A stretch of 64,000 bases of DNA from BRHc4a sp049323755 (GCA_049323755.1 JBMOPE010000030.1:91034-155033); one strand, 5' to 3'; shown: positions 8,402 to 17,991, counted from the stretch's first letter. The notes: a model not told the origin generated them from the sequence alone. Translations and numbers: made by a program.

Positions 8402-9505
8402 TTGAAAATAGCCATTATAGGTGCGGGTTTGGCCGGGTTGGCCTGTGCCATTGAATGTGAAAGACTTGGAATAATACCTGATGTTTTTGAAAGAGATGAA
8501 TCTGTTGGCTGGCCATATTCATGTATAGTTCACTGGCTGCATGTGATTCATACCGGCAAAGGGGATCTTTGTGATTTCTTAAGAAAAAAATTGGGCCTGG
8601 ATATTAAACCAATAAATAAGTGTGACGAGCTAATCATGAAGTCGCCAAACAAAGAAACAACTATAAAAGGTAATATAGGCTATATTATGAGGCGAGGTAA
8701 GCATATTGATTCCGTAGAAAATCAGCTATTTCGCAGCCTTGAGCGAACTCCAGTGCACTTTAACCGGCCTGCAGACTATAAGGAACTATCAAAAAAATAT
8801 GATTATGTGGTGGTTGCCACCGGCAAGGAAACTGCTGCCAAAGAACTTGGCGTGTGGAAGGAAATGGCAAAAGTTCATTTAAGAGGAGGCCTGGCTTATG
8901 GTGCTTTTAAACCTACCGGCACCACAATTTTTTTTAACAAAAAATATGCTGGTAAAGGGTTTGCGAGGCTTGGTCCTATAAATTCTACCCAGGCTATAGT
9001 TGGTATGTGCCAGATTGGGGATAATGAGTACGAAACAGATAGGCATTACAAAGACTTTTTAGAGTTTGAGGGATTGGAAGACCTTGAGTTCAGTTATAAA
9101 TTTTCAGTTCCTATGTGGACAGACGGAAGAGTTAATAAGTACCAGATTGACAATGTGCTATTAGCTGGGCGTTCTGCTGGCCTAACCGAAAGATTTTTAG
9201 GAACTGGAGCAATAGAGGCATTAATGAGCGGGGTTTTTGCAGCCAGAGCAATGATTAAAGGAAAGGACTATACCAATCTTGTAAAACCGCTGCAGGAACA
9301 CGTTGAAAACATTTCAGCTTTCAGGAAGCCTTTTGAATCCCTTAATAATGAAGATTTGGATAGATTAATTTCTGCCATAGATACACCCGGGGTCAAGCAG
9401 TTAATATATAACACCGGGTTAAATTTTGTTGACTTTTTCGGGCCTATACAGCGTCAGATTAACAAACTCTATACCTCTAATACTGATAGTAGTAATGGGA
9501 AATGA
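8402..9505 (+). CDS. FAD/NAD(P)-binding oxidoreductase
   Basis: A flavoprotein of 367 aa with an N-terminal dinucleotide-binding motif IIGAGLAGLACA, an acidic end of strand 2 (VFERDESVG), a second motif YDYVVVATG near residue 140 and a late FAD contact VLLAGRSAGLTERFLGTGA near residue 258. The layout resembles geranylgeranyl-reductase or halogenase-like monooxygenase flavoproteins, but the substrate region is not recognisable. The start is TTG at 8402 after a CAGGGGG ribosome site; no ATG fits. It appears to be a single gene. The function is open: a redox enzyme on an unknown, possibly lipid-like substrate. Confidence 0.72.
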   Translation: MKIAIIGAGLAGLACAIECERLGIIPDVFERDESVGWPYSCIVHWLHVIHTGKGDLCDFLRKKLGLDIKPINKCDELIMKSPNKETTIKGNIGYIMRRGKHIDSVENQLFRSLERTPVHFNRPADYKELSKKYDYVVVATGKETAAKELGVWKEMAKVHLRGGLAYGAFKPTGTTIFFNKKYAGKGFARLGPINSTQAIVGMCQIGDNEYETDRHYKDFLEFEGLEDLEFSYKFSVPMWTDGRVNKYQIDNVLLAGRSAGLTERFLGTGAIEALMSGVFAARAMIKGKDYTNLVKPLQEHVENISAFRKPFESLNNEDLDRLISAIDTPGVKQLIYNTGLNFVDFFGPIQRQINKLYTSNTDSSNGK

Positions 9506-9601
9506 TAATTGTTTGGGGTAGGGGACCCTGGCTCTGGCTGAATAAGACGGTAAGGAGTGCAACATTCTAATTGGAAATAAGAAAATTTTGAGGGGTTTTA
9601 C

Positions 9602-10894
9602 TTGGATATTAACTGGACTGGCATTTACCTTATCGGGGGACTGGTTTTATTAAATGCATTCTTTGCCGCAAGTGAGATAGCAGTTATAACCAGCCGAAGG
9701 GTTAAAATAAAGCAGCTAGAAGAAAATGGCAATAAGTCAGCGGCAGCACTTATTAAACTGATTGATGATCCCAGTCTTTTTCTGGCCACTATCCAGGTTG
9801 GAATAACATTGGCAGGCTTATTAGCAAGTGCTACTGCTGCTGTAGGTTTATCAGAAGCACTGGCGGGGTGGTTTGAGGCGATAGGCGTTCCAGGAGGAAT
9901 CTCCAATAGCGTGGGAGTTTTTACCGTTACTTTGATTGTTGCTTATATAACTCTGGTTTTTGGCGAACTGGCTCCCAAGCGTTTAGCAATGCAATGGTCG
10001 GAAAAAATTGCATTAGTGGTTGCCAGGCCTATTATTTTGATAGCCAGGGCAACAACTCCTTTAACCAAATTTTTAACTCTATCGACGAATTTGGTAGTAC
10101 GTCTGTTGGGCGGCAATGTTCAGCTGAAAGAAAAAGAGTTATCAGAGGATGAAATCCGTTTTTATATAGCAGAGCACCGGACGCTGCCAGAGGAAGAAAA
10201 GCTAATGATCGAAGCTGTTTTTGATTTCGGCGATCAGGTAGTACGGCAGGTGATGGTTCCAAGAACAGAAATATTCCATGTTAATGGTCATGATAGAATA
10301 GTTGATGCCCTGCACAAAGTATGTGATAAAAACTATTCGGCCTATCCTGTATATGAAAATGATTATGAAAATATAGTTGGAATGGTCAGAATTCAGGATT
10401 TGGCTTGCAATCTTTTAAAAAGCCCTGATTTACTTGTAGAGAAGATAATGTCTCCCACTTTGTTTATACCTGAGACAAAGCATACAGTGGCGCTTTTAAA
10501 AGAATTCCGGCAAAAAAAGATTGGTATGGCAATTATAGTGGATGAATATGGCGGAATATCCGGATTGATTACATTAGAGGATCTAGTAGATGAAATTATT
10601 GGGGACTTGACTTTAGATCAAAATTTAATCCGCAAGACCTCAGAAGGAGAGTATTTAGTGGAAGGGGACACTCCAATTGAGGATATTATCGATATACTTA
10701 ACTTGAAAAGACTTGTTCCTGATGCAGAATATGAAACTATAGCGGGCTTTATCCTTGAACAACTGGGACATCTTCCTATGGAAGGAGAAACAGTATTATG
10801 GGAAGGCTATAAATTTCAGGTACAAGAAATGGGAACAAGAAGGATCGAAAAGGTATTGATAAGCTCTGCTTCAAAAGAACAAGCTAGCAATTAG
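9602..10894 (+). CDS. HlyC/CorC (CNNM-CBS) family membrane protein
   Basis: A 430-aa membrane protein. Residues 1-190 form the DUF21/CNNM transmembrane domain, with helices starting GIYLIGGLVLLNAFFAASE and a LVFGELAPKR loop. Residues 205-330 are a CBS-domain pair (VMVPRTEIF, AIIVDEYGGISGLITLEDL). Residues 345-425 are the CorC/HlyC C-terminal domain. Relatives act in magnesium or other divalent cation export; the old name hemolysin is misleading. The start is TTG at 9602 with a GAGGGG ribosome site. It stands alone between promoterless gaps of about 100 bp. Confidence 0.88.
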   Translation: MDINWTGIYLIGGLVLLNAFFAASEIAVITSRRVKIKQLEENGNKSAAALIKLIDDPSLFLATIQVGITLAGLLASATAAVGLSEALAGWFEAIGVPGGISNSVGVFTVTLIVAYITLVFGELAPKRLAMQWSEKIALVVARPIILIARATTPLTKFLTLSTNLVVRLLGGNVQLKEKELSEDEIRFYIAEHRTLPEEEKLMIEAVFDFGDQVVRQVMVPRTEIFHVNGHDRIVDALHKVCDKNYSAYPVYENDYENIVGMVRIQDLACNLLKSPDLLVEKIMSPTLFIPETKHTVALLKEFRQKKIGMAIIVDEYGGISGLITLEDLVDEIIGDLTLDQNLIRKTSEGEYLVEGDTPIEDIIDILNLKRLVPDAEYETIAGFILEQLGHLPMEGETVLWEGYKFQVQEMGTRRIEKVLISSASKEQASN

Positions 10895-10992
10895 GCAATG
10901 CAATAACGAAGTAAATCCAATGATGGTATAATAATGATAACTTTTATAAAAACACATAGTTGGGAAGAAGAAAATAATAAGGAGATGTAAGT

Positions 10993-11901
10993 ATGCCTCT
11001 CAAAACATGCCGCGGAGATGATTTTGCCAGCGTATTCATTGACAAGGAAAATTGCACGGTTTGCGGTCTTTGCGTGAAGGTCTGCAAGGGTGACATTCTG
11101 CACACTGTGGACGGGGAAGTCGAGATAGATCTAAGCCGCTTGTTCGGCTGCATTGGCTGTGGCCAGTGTATGGCGGTCTGTCCTAAAAATTGCATTACAG
11201 TGCAAGGCAGGTGTCTGTCAATGGATAGCCTGACAGAACTGCCGGAATACACCAATAAAACTGATTACGAACAGCTAAAAGCATTAATGCTGGGAAGAAG
11301 AAGTGTAAGGGACTATAAAGACAGGGAGATAGAACAGGAGGTAATAGATAAAATTTTAGATGCCGCCAGAACGGCTCCTATGGGAATCCCGCCCTCGGAA
11401 GTACATATTTTGGTTTTAAAAGGCAGGGACAAGGTTCGGGAGTTTTCCAACGATATGGTTGACTACATGCAAAAAACCAGGTGGCTTTTCCAGCCGCCGG
11501 CGGCTTACGTATACCGGCCGTTCATTGGAAAAGCCTCGTATGAATTAATCCAGGGATTCATGCTGCCTCTGATAGATGTATTGCATAGGAAGAGGAAAGA
11601 GAATTCAGACTGGCTCCTTTATAGCGCTCCCCTGGCCATGCTTTTTCACGCGTCTCCTTACGCGGATCCGGTTGACCCTCATATACCGGCCACCTATGCA
11701 ATGCTTGCGGCTGAGTCTATGGGGTTGGGGAGCTGTATGATAGGATCGGTGGCTCCTTTTTTAAAATACAGTAAGAAGATTAAGGCTAAATACAAAATAA
11801 AACCTCAAAACCAGATGGGTATTGTTGTGGTGTTTGGCTATCCTGCCGTAAGGTACACCCGGTCACTGAAAAGGGATTTCGCCGAAGTGCAATATTATTA
11901 A
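10993..11901 (+). CDS. Nitroreductase family protein with N-terminal 4Fe-4S ferredoxin domain
   Basis: A fusion of 302 aa. Residues 10-75 carry two 4Fe-4S motifs (CTVCGLCVKVC and CIGCGQCMAVCPKNC). Residues 85-300 are an FMN-binding nitroreductase domain with RRSVRDY at its start and MGLGSCMIG near residue 240. The ferredoxin part would deliver electrons to the flavin, and the protein would reduce a nitro or quinone-like or other small substrate. The ATG has an AAGGAGA ribosome site. Such fusions are frequent in strict anaerobes. It appears monocistronic and is followed by a hairpin at 11964. Confidence 0.87.
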   Translation: MPLKTCRGDDFASVFIDKENCTVCGLCVKVCKGDILHTVDGEVEIDLSRLFGCIGCGQCMAVCPKNCITVQGRCLSMDSLTELPEYTNKTDYEQLKALMLGRRSVRDYKDREIEQEVIDKILDAARTAPMGIPPSEVHILVLKGRDKVREFSNDMVDYMQKTRWLFQPPAAYVYRPFIGKASYELIQGFMLPLIDVLHRKRKENSDWLLYSAPLAMLFHASPYADPVDPHIPATYAMLAAESMGLGSCMIGSVAPFLKYSKKIKAKYKIKPQNQMGIVVVFGYPAVRYTRSLKRDFAEVQYY

Positions 11902-11963
11902 GATGACTCTGATTTAAGGGCCTGTCCCTGCTAATCCTCTTAAAAAAACGGCAGCACTTATGT

Positions 11964-12000
11964 ATGAGTCAGTGGACGGTTCCCTGACTTATTTGCTTTT
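11964..12000 (+). terminator. Terminator-like hairpin of the GTCAGG repeat family
   Basis: GAGTCAG and CTGACTT arms enclose TGGACGGTTCC and precede ATTTGCTTTTT. The centre ACGGTTCC recurs in hairpins at 13671 and 40709. The rest of the gap 11902-12232 shows only the palindrome at 12152. Confidence 0.6.
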
Positions 12001-12151
12001 TATTGGAAATTGTAGCGACTACTTTTTTCCACCAGGTTCAGGCACTGTTAAGCTGCTAACAAACTTCTTATTTTTACCATTCTTTTACCCGGTATATTCA
12101 ACTCATGATGACCTACAATAAGGCTAGGAATACCAGCCCAGTTGCGCTAAT

Positions 12152-12167
12152 TTACCAACATTGGTAA
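12152..12167. promoter_or_regulatory. 16-bp palindrome upstream of the sugar-dehydrogenase-like gene
   Basis: TTACCAA and TTGGTAA arms are separated by 2 bp, about 65 bp before the start codon. A binding site is possible, but no clear promoter hexamers surround it. Confidence 0.35.
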
Positions 12168-12232
12168 CCAATAAACTGTTCTGTCATATTCTATAGCAAT
12201 TAAAAGAACCAATAATAAGGAGTGTAAGCTAT

Positions 12233-13648
12233 TTGAGAAAAGTTAGAGTAGATTTACGCCCTATAGTAACTAATATAAATTTGCCCACTGTTATGAAAAC
12301 AACAGTACTTCCAGGTGATTCAGTCGAAAGTTTATTTATTGCAACCCAGGTAGGGGAGATCTTTTATATAAGAAAAGGAGTTCCAAGGGTTTTTTTGGAT
12401 ATTCGTCAGAGAATCATAAAACTGGGCGTTTCTGGTGGTGGATATGATGAACGCGGATTATTAGGGCTTGCGTTTCATCCCCAATTTTATTATAATGGCC
12501 TGTTTTATCTTCATTATTCGGTAGCAGGAACACAAGGTCCAGGAGCTCTTCCCGGTCCTTTTACACCCGATCCGTGTGATCCGGGCACTTTAAACCTAAA
12601 GTGGATAAATAGAGATATTTATTATGATCATATTGATACAGTTGAAGAATGGGTCTTGCAATCAAATGGTTATCCTCAAAAAAGGCGGACATTACTTAAT
12701 TTAAGAAGACCATTTTTTAATCATAATGGTGTAGACAGCTTAAACTTTTCACCTGAAACAGGAAAACTTGTCTTAACTACTGGAGACGGTGGATCAGCCT
12801 ATGATCCGTTTAATTTAAGTCAAGATGATAATGAAATCCCTGGCAAAATTATTGAAATTGATGTAGTCATGAAAACATATATTGATAATCCGCCTGTGGT
12901 TACGCGCTTTAGTGAACTGCCCGAATCTGTTCAAAAAGCTCTTACAGTAATTGCCAAAGGGGTCCGCAATATAGTAGGTATTTCTTTTCAAAGGGTTTGT
13001 AATCAATATATTAAATATATAGGGAATGTTGGACAGGATTTAGTAGAGTCTATTTTTTCATTCATTCATTATAGGCCAATACCGGTTACTCAGCTTATTC
13101 ACGCTTTTATAGAGAAATCTGAACCTGACCCACAAGGGTTTATAAACTTAGGATGGAGGGCGTGGGAAGGTGTTCTTCCTACTACGGTTTTAAGGGAATG
13201 CTCTACTAGCCCGGACTTAGATGAAAAAGTAATTGCTTATTATTATCAGGTAGTAGAAACTTCAACTCGGCGTCTTGAGCCTGTAATCAGTTATTTTCAT
13301 GAAGATCCCCGGCCCGACAAGTTTGAGGGAATAGCACTTACAGGGGTCCAACCTTATTCAGGTAATATAATACACGGTTTAGAGGGAAGTGTTGTTTTTA
13401 CTGATCTCGCTAGCAATCATGAAGCTGAGCCCCCGGTCAGAGGAGTTTTATCTTATTCTAAAATAAAAACAGAGTGTAAGCTAAATGATTATGAAGTTAT
13501 TGAAGTAGATTATAATTTTGGATCTCAATCAGCATATTATGTTAGCCTGGGAGCGAATCTGGAACAAACCAGATTATATTTAGGGGTTTATGGCTCTATG
13601 GAGGTGCTTGATTTTAATCAAGGTACTGTTTTTGAAATTGTTCCATAA
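12233..13648 (+). CDS. PQQ-dependent sugar dehydrogenase-like beta-propeller protein
   Basis: A 471-aa protein of the glucose/sorbosone dehydrogenase family. Characteristic pieces are GLLGLAFHPQF near residue 81, NHNGVDSLNFSP then TGDGGSAYDPFNLSQDD near 185, GVRNIVGISFQR near 243, YIGNVGQDLVESIF near 260 and LGWRAWEG near 305. Family members oxidise sugars with PQQ outside the membrane. Here there is no signal peptide, so the protein seems cytoplasmic or surface-released another way, and PQQ use is unproven. The start is TTG at 12233 with AAGGAG upstream. Codon use is more AT-rich than that of the next gene, which may mean acquisition. Confidence 0.75.
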   Translation: MRKVRVDLRPIVTNINLPTVMKTTVLPGDSVESLFIATQVGEIFYIRKGVPRVFLDIRQRIIKLGVSGGGYDERGLLGLAFHPQFYYNGLFYLHYSVAGTQGPGALPGPFTPDPCDPGTLNLKWINRDIYYDHIDTVEEWVLQSNGYPQKRRTLLNLRRPFFNHNGVDSLNFSPETGKLVLTTGDGGSAYDPFNLSQDDNEIPGKIIEIDVVMKTYIDNPPVVTRFSELPESVQKALTVIAKGVRNIVGISFQRVCNQYIKYIGNVGQDLVESIFSFIHYRPIPVTQLIHAFIEKSEPDPQGFINLGWRAWEGVLPTTVLRECSTSPDLDEKVIAYYYQVVETSTRRLEPVISYFHEDPRPDKFEGIALTGVQPYSGNIIHGLEGSVVFTDLASNHEAEPPVRGVLSYSKIKTECKLNDYEVIEVDYNFGSQSAYYVSLGANLEQTRLYLGVYGSMEVLDFNQGTVFEIVP

Positions 13649-13670
13649 TCGCTTTTTACTTCTGGTAAAG

Positions 13671-13708
13671 AATGAGTCAGGGAAAGGTTCCTTGACTCAT
13701 TCTTTTTT
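13671..13708 (+). terminator. Rho-independent terminator (GTCAGG family)
   Basis: AATGAGTCAGGGAA pairs with TTCCTTGACTCATT (one G-T wobble) and is followed by CTTTTTT, 20 bp after the preceding stop. Confidence 0.85.
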
Positions 13709-13817
13709 GGGTGGTATATTGTTCCAAAAGTGATAAAGGACTTCTGCTATTTGATTGTTTAAATAGTATTAATAGGCGGAAAGCATCATAATCTGTTTCA
13801 AAAGGGGGTTGCGAAAA

Positions 13818-16244
13818 TTGACAAAAGGAAAAAGAATTGCCTTGACAGGAACAATTATATTGCTTGTAATGATCACCGCTGTAATAGGTGGAGTTCGTTA
13901 CTACCTGGGAAGAGGTCTCCCGGCTTATTCATCAAGCCTGACAGTTTCAGGACTCCGGGATGAGGTGAAAGTAGTAAGAGATCAGTACGGCGTTCCTCAT
14001 ATTTACGCAAAAAACATGAATGACGTATTCTTTGCCCAGGGCTACTGCCACGCCCAGGACCGTCTATGGGAAATGGACCTTTCCAGGAGAGCGGTATCAG
14101 GGCGTCTGTCAGAGATATTCGGGGAAAGCATGATTAATGCAGATAAGTTTTTCCTTACACTGGGACTTTATGAGGCTGCCAGGGCAAGCCTCCCCGCTTA
14201 CGGAGAGGAAGCCGAATCATATATGGAAAGCTATGCAGCCGGAGTAAACCGCTACATCATGGATGCCGGCGGAAAGCTGCCGCCTGAGTTCAATTTGCTT
14301 GGCTATAAGCCTGAACCCTGGAAACCAATTGATTCAATTGCCATAGGCAAGTATATGGCCCATACCCTCGGCGGCAATATGACCGTAGAGCTGCTGTACA
14401 TGAATATGGCACTTAAAGTAAGCGATGACAAGTTGAAAGAAATGCTGCCCGACTACCCCGTCGACGGGCTGACCATAATGAAAGAGGCCTGGCGAACCGG
14501 GAAGGAGGTAAGCGCTGCTGCTGCCGAAGTAAAACAGGATTCTATGGATCTTGAGGCCGTCAGGTCCCTCCTGGCCCTGCCCGGGGAAGGAGTGGGAAGC
14601 AACAACTGGGTGATTGGCGGAAGCATGACCAAATCAGGAAAGCCAATACTATGCAATGACATGCACCTCGAAATAAAAAATCCCTCCATATGGTATCAAA
14701 ACCACCTGGCGGTTGAAGGCAGCATGAACGTTACCGGAGTAATGTTTCCGGGAGCGCCGGGGGTTGTTGCAGGGCATAATGACAGGGTAGCCTGGGGTTT
14801 AACAAATGTTAACCCTGATGTACAGGATCTTTACATAGAAAAAAGAAACCCGCAGAACCCCTACCAGTTTGAGTACCAGGGCAAATGGGAAGACGCCAGG
14901 GTTGTCAAAACCAACATAGAGGTCAAAGGATCTCAGCCGGTCCCCTTTGAGGTTGTGTACACCCGCCACGGCCCCATCATAAGCAGCATTTATCCGGAAG
15001 CAAAGGGCCGGGACCTGGCCCTGAAATGGACTGCCCACATGCCCACCTGTGAGCTGGAGGCGTTGATAGGCTTTGATACCGCCCGCAACTGGGATGACTT
15101 CAAAGCAGCCCTGGAAAAGTTCAAGGTTCCCACACAAAACTTTGTGTTTGCCGATGTTGACGGCAATATAGCCTACCGCGCCAATGGACTCATCCCCATA
15201 AGGAATAAAGGAAACGGCCTTATTCCAGTCCCGGGCTGGACCGGAGAGTATGAGTGGAACGGCTTCATACCGTGGAACGATCTTCCCCAGGCTGTCAACC
15301 CGGAGGAAGGCTTCATTGTTACCGCTAATAACAAGGTAATAGACGACTCCTATCCTTACTTTATAACCTTCCAGTGGTCCGCGCCCTACAGGGCAGACTC
15401 CATCCGGCAGGAACTGGAGGGCAAAAAGGGGCTGACGCTGGAGAGCGCCCTTCGCCCCCAGACCGACTGGAAGAACCTTCAGGCCAGGAAACTGTTCCCT
15501 TCAATTAATGAATACCTTAAAGACGCAGATTTGAGCGGTAATGAAAAGAAGGCAAGAGACATACTTCTTAGTTGGGCAGGTGGCAGCCCGGCTGATAACC
15601 CTGACGAAGCCGGCCCGGCCATATATCACACCCTTTACCTCGAAATGCTGGCCGCTGCATACAAGGACGAACTGGGCGATGATTTGTACAACTTCCTGCT
15701 GCAGGGCCGAAACACCTCAATTTTAAATAACAATTTCGACAACGCAGTGGTGTCGAAGAAGTCTCTTTGGTTTGACGATGTAACCTCCCCTGAAAAGGAA
15801 ACAGCCGGCGACATTGTTCTGCAGGCCTTTAAAAAGACCGTGGCCCGCCTTCAGAAAGAACTGGGCAGTAACCCCTCGGACTGGAAGTGGGGGAAACTGC
15901 ACACTGTAACAATTGATCACCCTATGGGCATCAAAGCGGCTCTAAAGCCCTTTTTCAACGACGGCCCCTACCCGTACGGGGGCAGCAACATTACGTCAGG
16001 GGCGGCTTCATATGAATACAAGAACCCCTTTGAGGTGACTTCCGCCGGACCCTGGAGGTACGGTGTAGACCTGTCCGACATGCGCGGCATGGACATTCTG
16101 GCGGGAGGCATCAGCGGCCATCCCGGCAGCGATCACTACAAAAACCAGACTCCCCTGTGGCTAAAGGGGGAATTTAAAGCACTTCTCTTTGACGACAAGA
16201 GTATCGAGGAGAATAAGAAAGACCTTACTGTGCTTAGACCTTGA
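13818..16244 (+). CDS. Penicillin acylase family protein (Ntn hydrolase)
   Basis: An 808-aa precursor of the penicillin G acylase/acyl-homoserine-lactone acylase family. It has one N-terminal membrane or signal helix (about residues 5-25), an alpha chain, a spacer, and the autocatalytic site GVGSNNWVIGG with nucleophile Ser261, which becomes the N-terminus of the beta chain after self-cleavage. Conserved beta-chain parts include NDMHL, FPGAPGVVAGHND and a C-terminal SGHPGSDHYKNQ. It would hydrolyse amide bonds of acylated amines outside the cell. TTG at 13818 is chosen over TTG at 13809 because GGGGG lies 9 nt before it. The natural substrate is unknown. A 7-bp repeat array begins at its stop codon. 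Confidence 0.88.
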   Translation: MTKGKRIALTGTIILLVMITAVIGGVRYYLGRGLPAYSSSLTVSGLRDEVKVVRDQYGVPHIYAKNMNDVFFAQGYCHAQDRLWEMDLSRRAVSGRLSEIFGESMINADKFFLTLGLYEAARASLPAYGEEAESYMESYAAGVNRYIMDAGGKLPPEFNLLGYKPEPWKPIDSIAIGKYMAHTLGGNMTVELLYMNMALKVSDDKLKEMLPDYPVDGLTIMKEAWRTGKEVSAAAAEVKQDSMDLEAVRSLLALPGEGVGSNNWVIGGSMTKSGKPILCNDMHLEIKNPSIWYQNHLAVEGSMNVTGVMFPGAPGVVAGHNDRVAWGLTNVNPDVQDLYIEKRNPQNPYQFEYQGKWEDARVVKTNIEVKGSQPVPFEVVYTRHGPIISSIYPEAKGRDLALKWTAHMPTCELEALIGFDTARNWDDFKAALEKFKVPTQNFVFADVDGNIAYRANGLIPIRNKGNGLIPVPGWTGEYEWNGFIPWNDLPQAVNPEEGFIVTANNKVIDDSYPYFITFQWSAPYRADSIRQELEGKKGLTLESALRPQTDWKNLQARKLFPSINEYLKDADLSGNEKKARDILLSWAGGSPADNPDEAGPAIYHTLYLEMLAAAYKDELGDDLYNFLLQGRNTSILNNNFDNAVVSKKSLWFDDVTSPEKETAGDIVLQAFKKTVARLQKELGSNPSDWKWGKLHTVTIDHPMGIKAALKPFFNDGPYPYGGSNITSGAASYEYKNPFEVTSAGPWRYGVDLSDMRGMDILAGGISGHPGSDHYKNQTPLWLKGEFKALLFDDKSIEENKKDLTVLRP

Positions 16245-16280
16245 TTGGGAATCGGGAATTGGGAATTGGGAATTGGGGGG
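16244..16280. repeat. 7-bp tandem repeat array (ATTGGGA)n, copy 1
   Basis: About five units of ATTGGGA (one ATCGGGA variant) directly follow the acylase stop and end in a G run. Related arrays occur at 18297, 19869 and 62130. This copy lacks the CCGGACCC flank of the others. Confidence 0.8.
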
Positions 16281-16296
16281 GGATGACGACTGAAGG

Positions 16297-16415
16297 TCGG
16301 CTATAGGGCAGGCTTGGAATATCATCCCCATGCACTGATGATCTCTCCGGCTGTAACTGGCTCTAAGGCTCGTCGCTAACTGCCAGCCGACCGCCCTCAA
16401 CGGTGCGTCCACGAA
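16297..16415 (+). repeat. Structured dispersed repeat, copy 1 (truncated on the right)
   Basis: It shares with 63862-64000 the stretch from GGCAGGCTTGGAATATCA to ATGATCTCTCCGGCTG, and with 46741-46804 the CTCCGGCTGTAACTGGCTCT and CCTCAACGG parts. It breaks off after GTGCGTCCA. No convincing coding frame is kept across copies. The gap 16416-16710 beyond it shows nothing recognisable apart from a TATAAT at 16633 without a well-spaced -35 box. Confidence 0.7.
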
Positions 16416-16710
16416 ACTTAGGTACCCGGTACTTAAGTTATATTGCTGTGCAAACAGCTTTTTCGCCAGACGATTCTTGTGGTCCGGTTTGGGGTAACTT
16501 CAATGGCCCTGACTTAATTCTGTTTACCGATAAAGCAGAAAGAACTGTAGGGTTGAACAGATAGTAGTATTAGGCAACATAGAATATATTTCAATAAATG
16601 GTAAGGGAATTATTTTGCGTGAGAGTATTTAATATAATTCATATATACTCCCCATCTATTTTATACTTAGCTTGCGGAACTGTATATAAAAATGCTAAGG
16701 AGGTATTTAA

Positions 16711-17217
16711 ATGCAAAAAGAGCGTCTTGACGGAACTTTGAGCAGCGCTGAATCCGTTTCCAAAATTAGCCACGTCAGGTGCCGCGAGATTCAGGCCCCC
16801 CTCATGGTAATGCTGATAAAAGGCTTCGGCCAAGAAATGGGACTTAAGCGTGCGCTTGAAACAGCAACACGTATTCTTGAAGAAGATGCCGCCAACGCCG
16901 CCCGTAAATTGGCGTCCCAATATGGTGGTAACAGCATGAGCCATCTTGCCCGCATCATAAGGGAAGTCTGGGCTGAGGATGGCGCACTGGTCATGAATGT
17001 GTTGCAGGAAACCGACCGCAATTTCGACTTTGATGTGACTTGGTGCGGATATGCGGATTGCTACCAGCGACTGGGTTTAATCGAATTCGGAGTATGTTTG
17101 TCCTGTTGCCGCGATAAACCCTGGACCGTCGCCTTTAATCCGAAGATAGTTCTGACCCGGTCTCAGACCATTATGGAGGGGGCTCCCTATTGTGATTTTC
17201 GGTTTTCGTATAAATGA
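16711..17217 (+). CDS. L-2-amino-thiazoline-4-carboxylic acid hydrolase family protein
   Basis: A 168-aa protein resembling the ATC hydrolase family. The family-like signature is a C-terminal half with DVTWCGYADCYQRLG, a CLSCCRDKP cluster and a TRSQTIMEGAPYCDFRF ending. Some family members hydrolyse a cyclic amino-thiazoline precursor to a cysteine derivative, but most have unknown roles. The N-terminal half is helical. The ATG has an AAGGAGG ribosome site with 8-nt spacing. No ATC racemase or cysteine-forming partner is nearby, so a different role, such as a sensor or small-molecule hydrolase, is as likely. Confidence 0.72.
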   Translation: MQKERLDGTLSSAESVSKISHVRCREIQAPLMVMLIKGFGQEMGLKRALETATRILEEDAANAARKLASQYGGNSMSHLARIIREVWAEDGALVMNVLQETDRNFDFDVTWCGYADCYQRLGLIEFGVCLSCCRDKPWTVAFNPKIVLTRSQTIMEGAPYCDFRFSYK

Positions 17218-17556
17218 AGAATTTCCTCTGAAGGATCGGGTATACCATCGTTAATCGATTGTAATCCAAGAGTACATAAGCACATCTTGGATGTTTTTGC
17301 TCAGTCCTCTGATTTAAGTGTCAAACTTGAGCTTTTCGAGGATTTCTTCTTTGGTCAAGGTTTATAAGCTCCTTTAAAATATTTCAGTGCTTATCGGCAC
17401 TATGAATATTTTAGAGGCGTGACCATACAAAGAAAACACTGCTACAAATTTGAAAGACAAATGGGTCAGGCTGAATACTTGAATAATTAATTGTCACCGG
17501 GTTTTGACGCCAGAAGGCTACGGAATGCCGGATTTTTGGATTATGGAGGCATAAAC

Positions 17557-17991
17557 TTGATAATACGCGAAATGGTTGCAGATGATATCCCTGAATTAGC
17601 ACAATTATATAAGCAATTTTGGAATGAGGATTCTTATGTTGAGAAAATGTATATTCAGTTTAATAAGTATTGTAAGACAGGTACACATGTAATGTTGAGT
17701 GTTATAGAAAAAGATCGGTTAATTGGTTCTGTAATGGGGGTTATCTGCGGTGACCTTTATGGTACCTGCGAGCCATTTATGGTTCTGGAAAATATGATAA
17801 TTGATAAAAATTACAGAAATAAAGGTGTTGGCAAAGCACTAATTTATGAACTGGAAAAAATTGCTGATGAAAAAAATTGTACACAAATTATTCTTGTGAC
17901 GGAAAACAATAGGATTGCTGCCTGTAAATTTTATGAATCTGCAGGGTATAACCCTGATACACATAGGGGATTTAAAAAGAAACTGAAATAG
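17557..17991 (+). CDS. GNAT family N-acetyltransferase
   Basis: A 144-aa acetyl-CoA-dependent acetyltransferase. It has the N-terminal IIREMVADDIPELAQLY strand-helix unit, a central ENMIIDKNYRNKGVGKALI segment whose RNKGVG is the acetyl-CoA pyrophosphate loop, and a C-terminal ENNRIAACKFYESAGY. The start is TTG at 17557, 7 nt after GGAGG; a frame continuing upstream to 17491 lacks a ribosome site. The acceptor (amine, protein or antibiotic) is unknown. It is AT-rich and lies in the accessory stretch, just before a fragment of a second GNAT gene. The gap 17218-17556 holds no recognisable gene. Confidence 0.83.
   Translation: MIIREMVADDIPELAQLYKQFWNEDSYVEKMYIQFNKYCKTGTHVMLSVIEKDRLIGSVMGVICGDLYGTCEPFMVLENMIIDKNYRNKGVGKALIYELEKIADEKNCTQIILVTENNRIAACKFYESAGYNPDTHRGFKKKLK

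Noticed and set aside
16244..16280. 7-bp arrays considered as a CRISPR array
   Set aside because: Units are directly tandem with no spacers and no cas genes are nearby.
17316..17372. A 14-codon leftward frame starting TTG with an AGGAG site
   Set aside because: Too short to support; could be the start of a lost gene but nothing follows.
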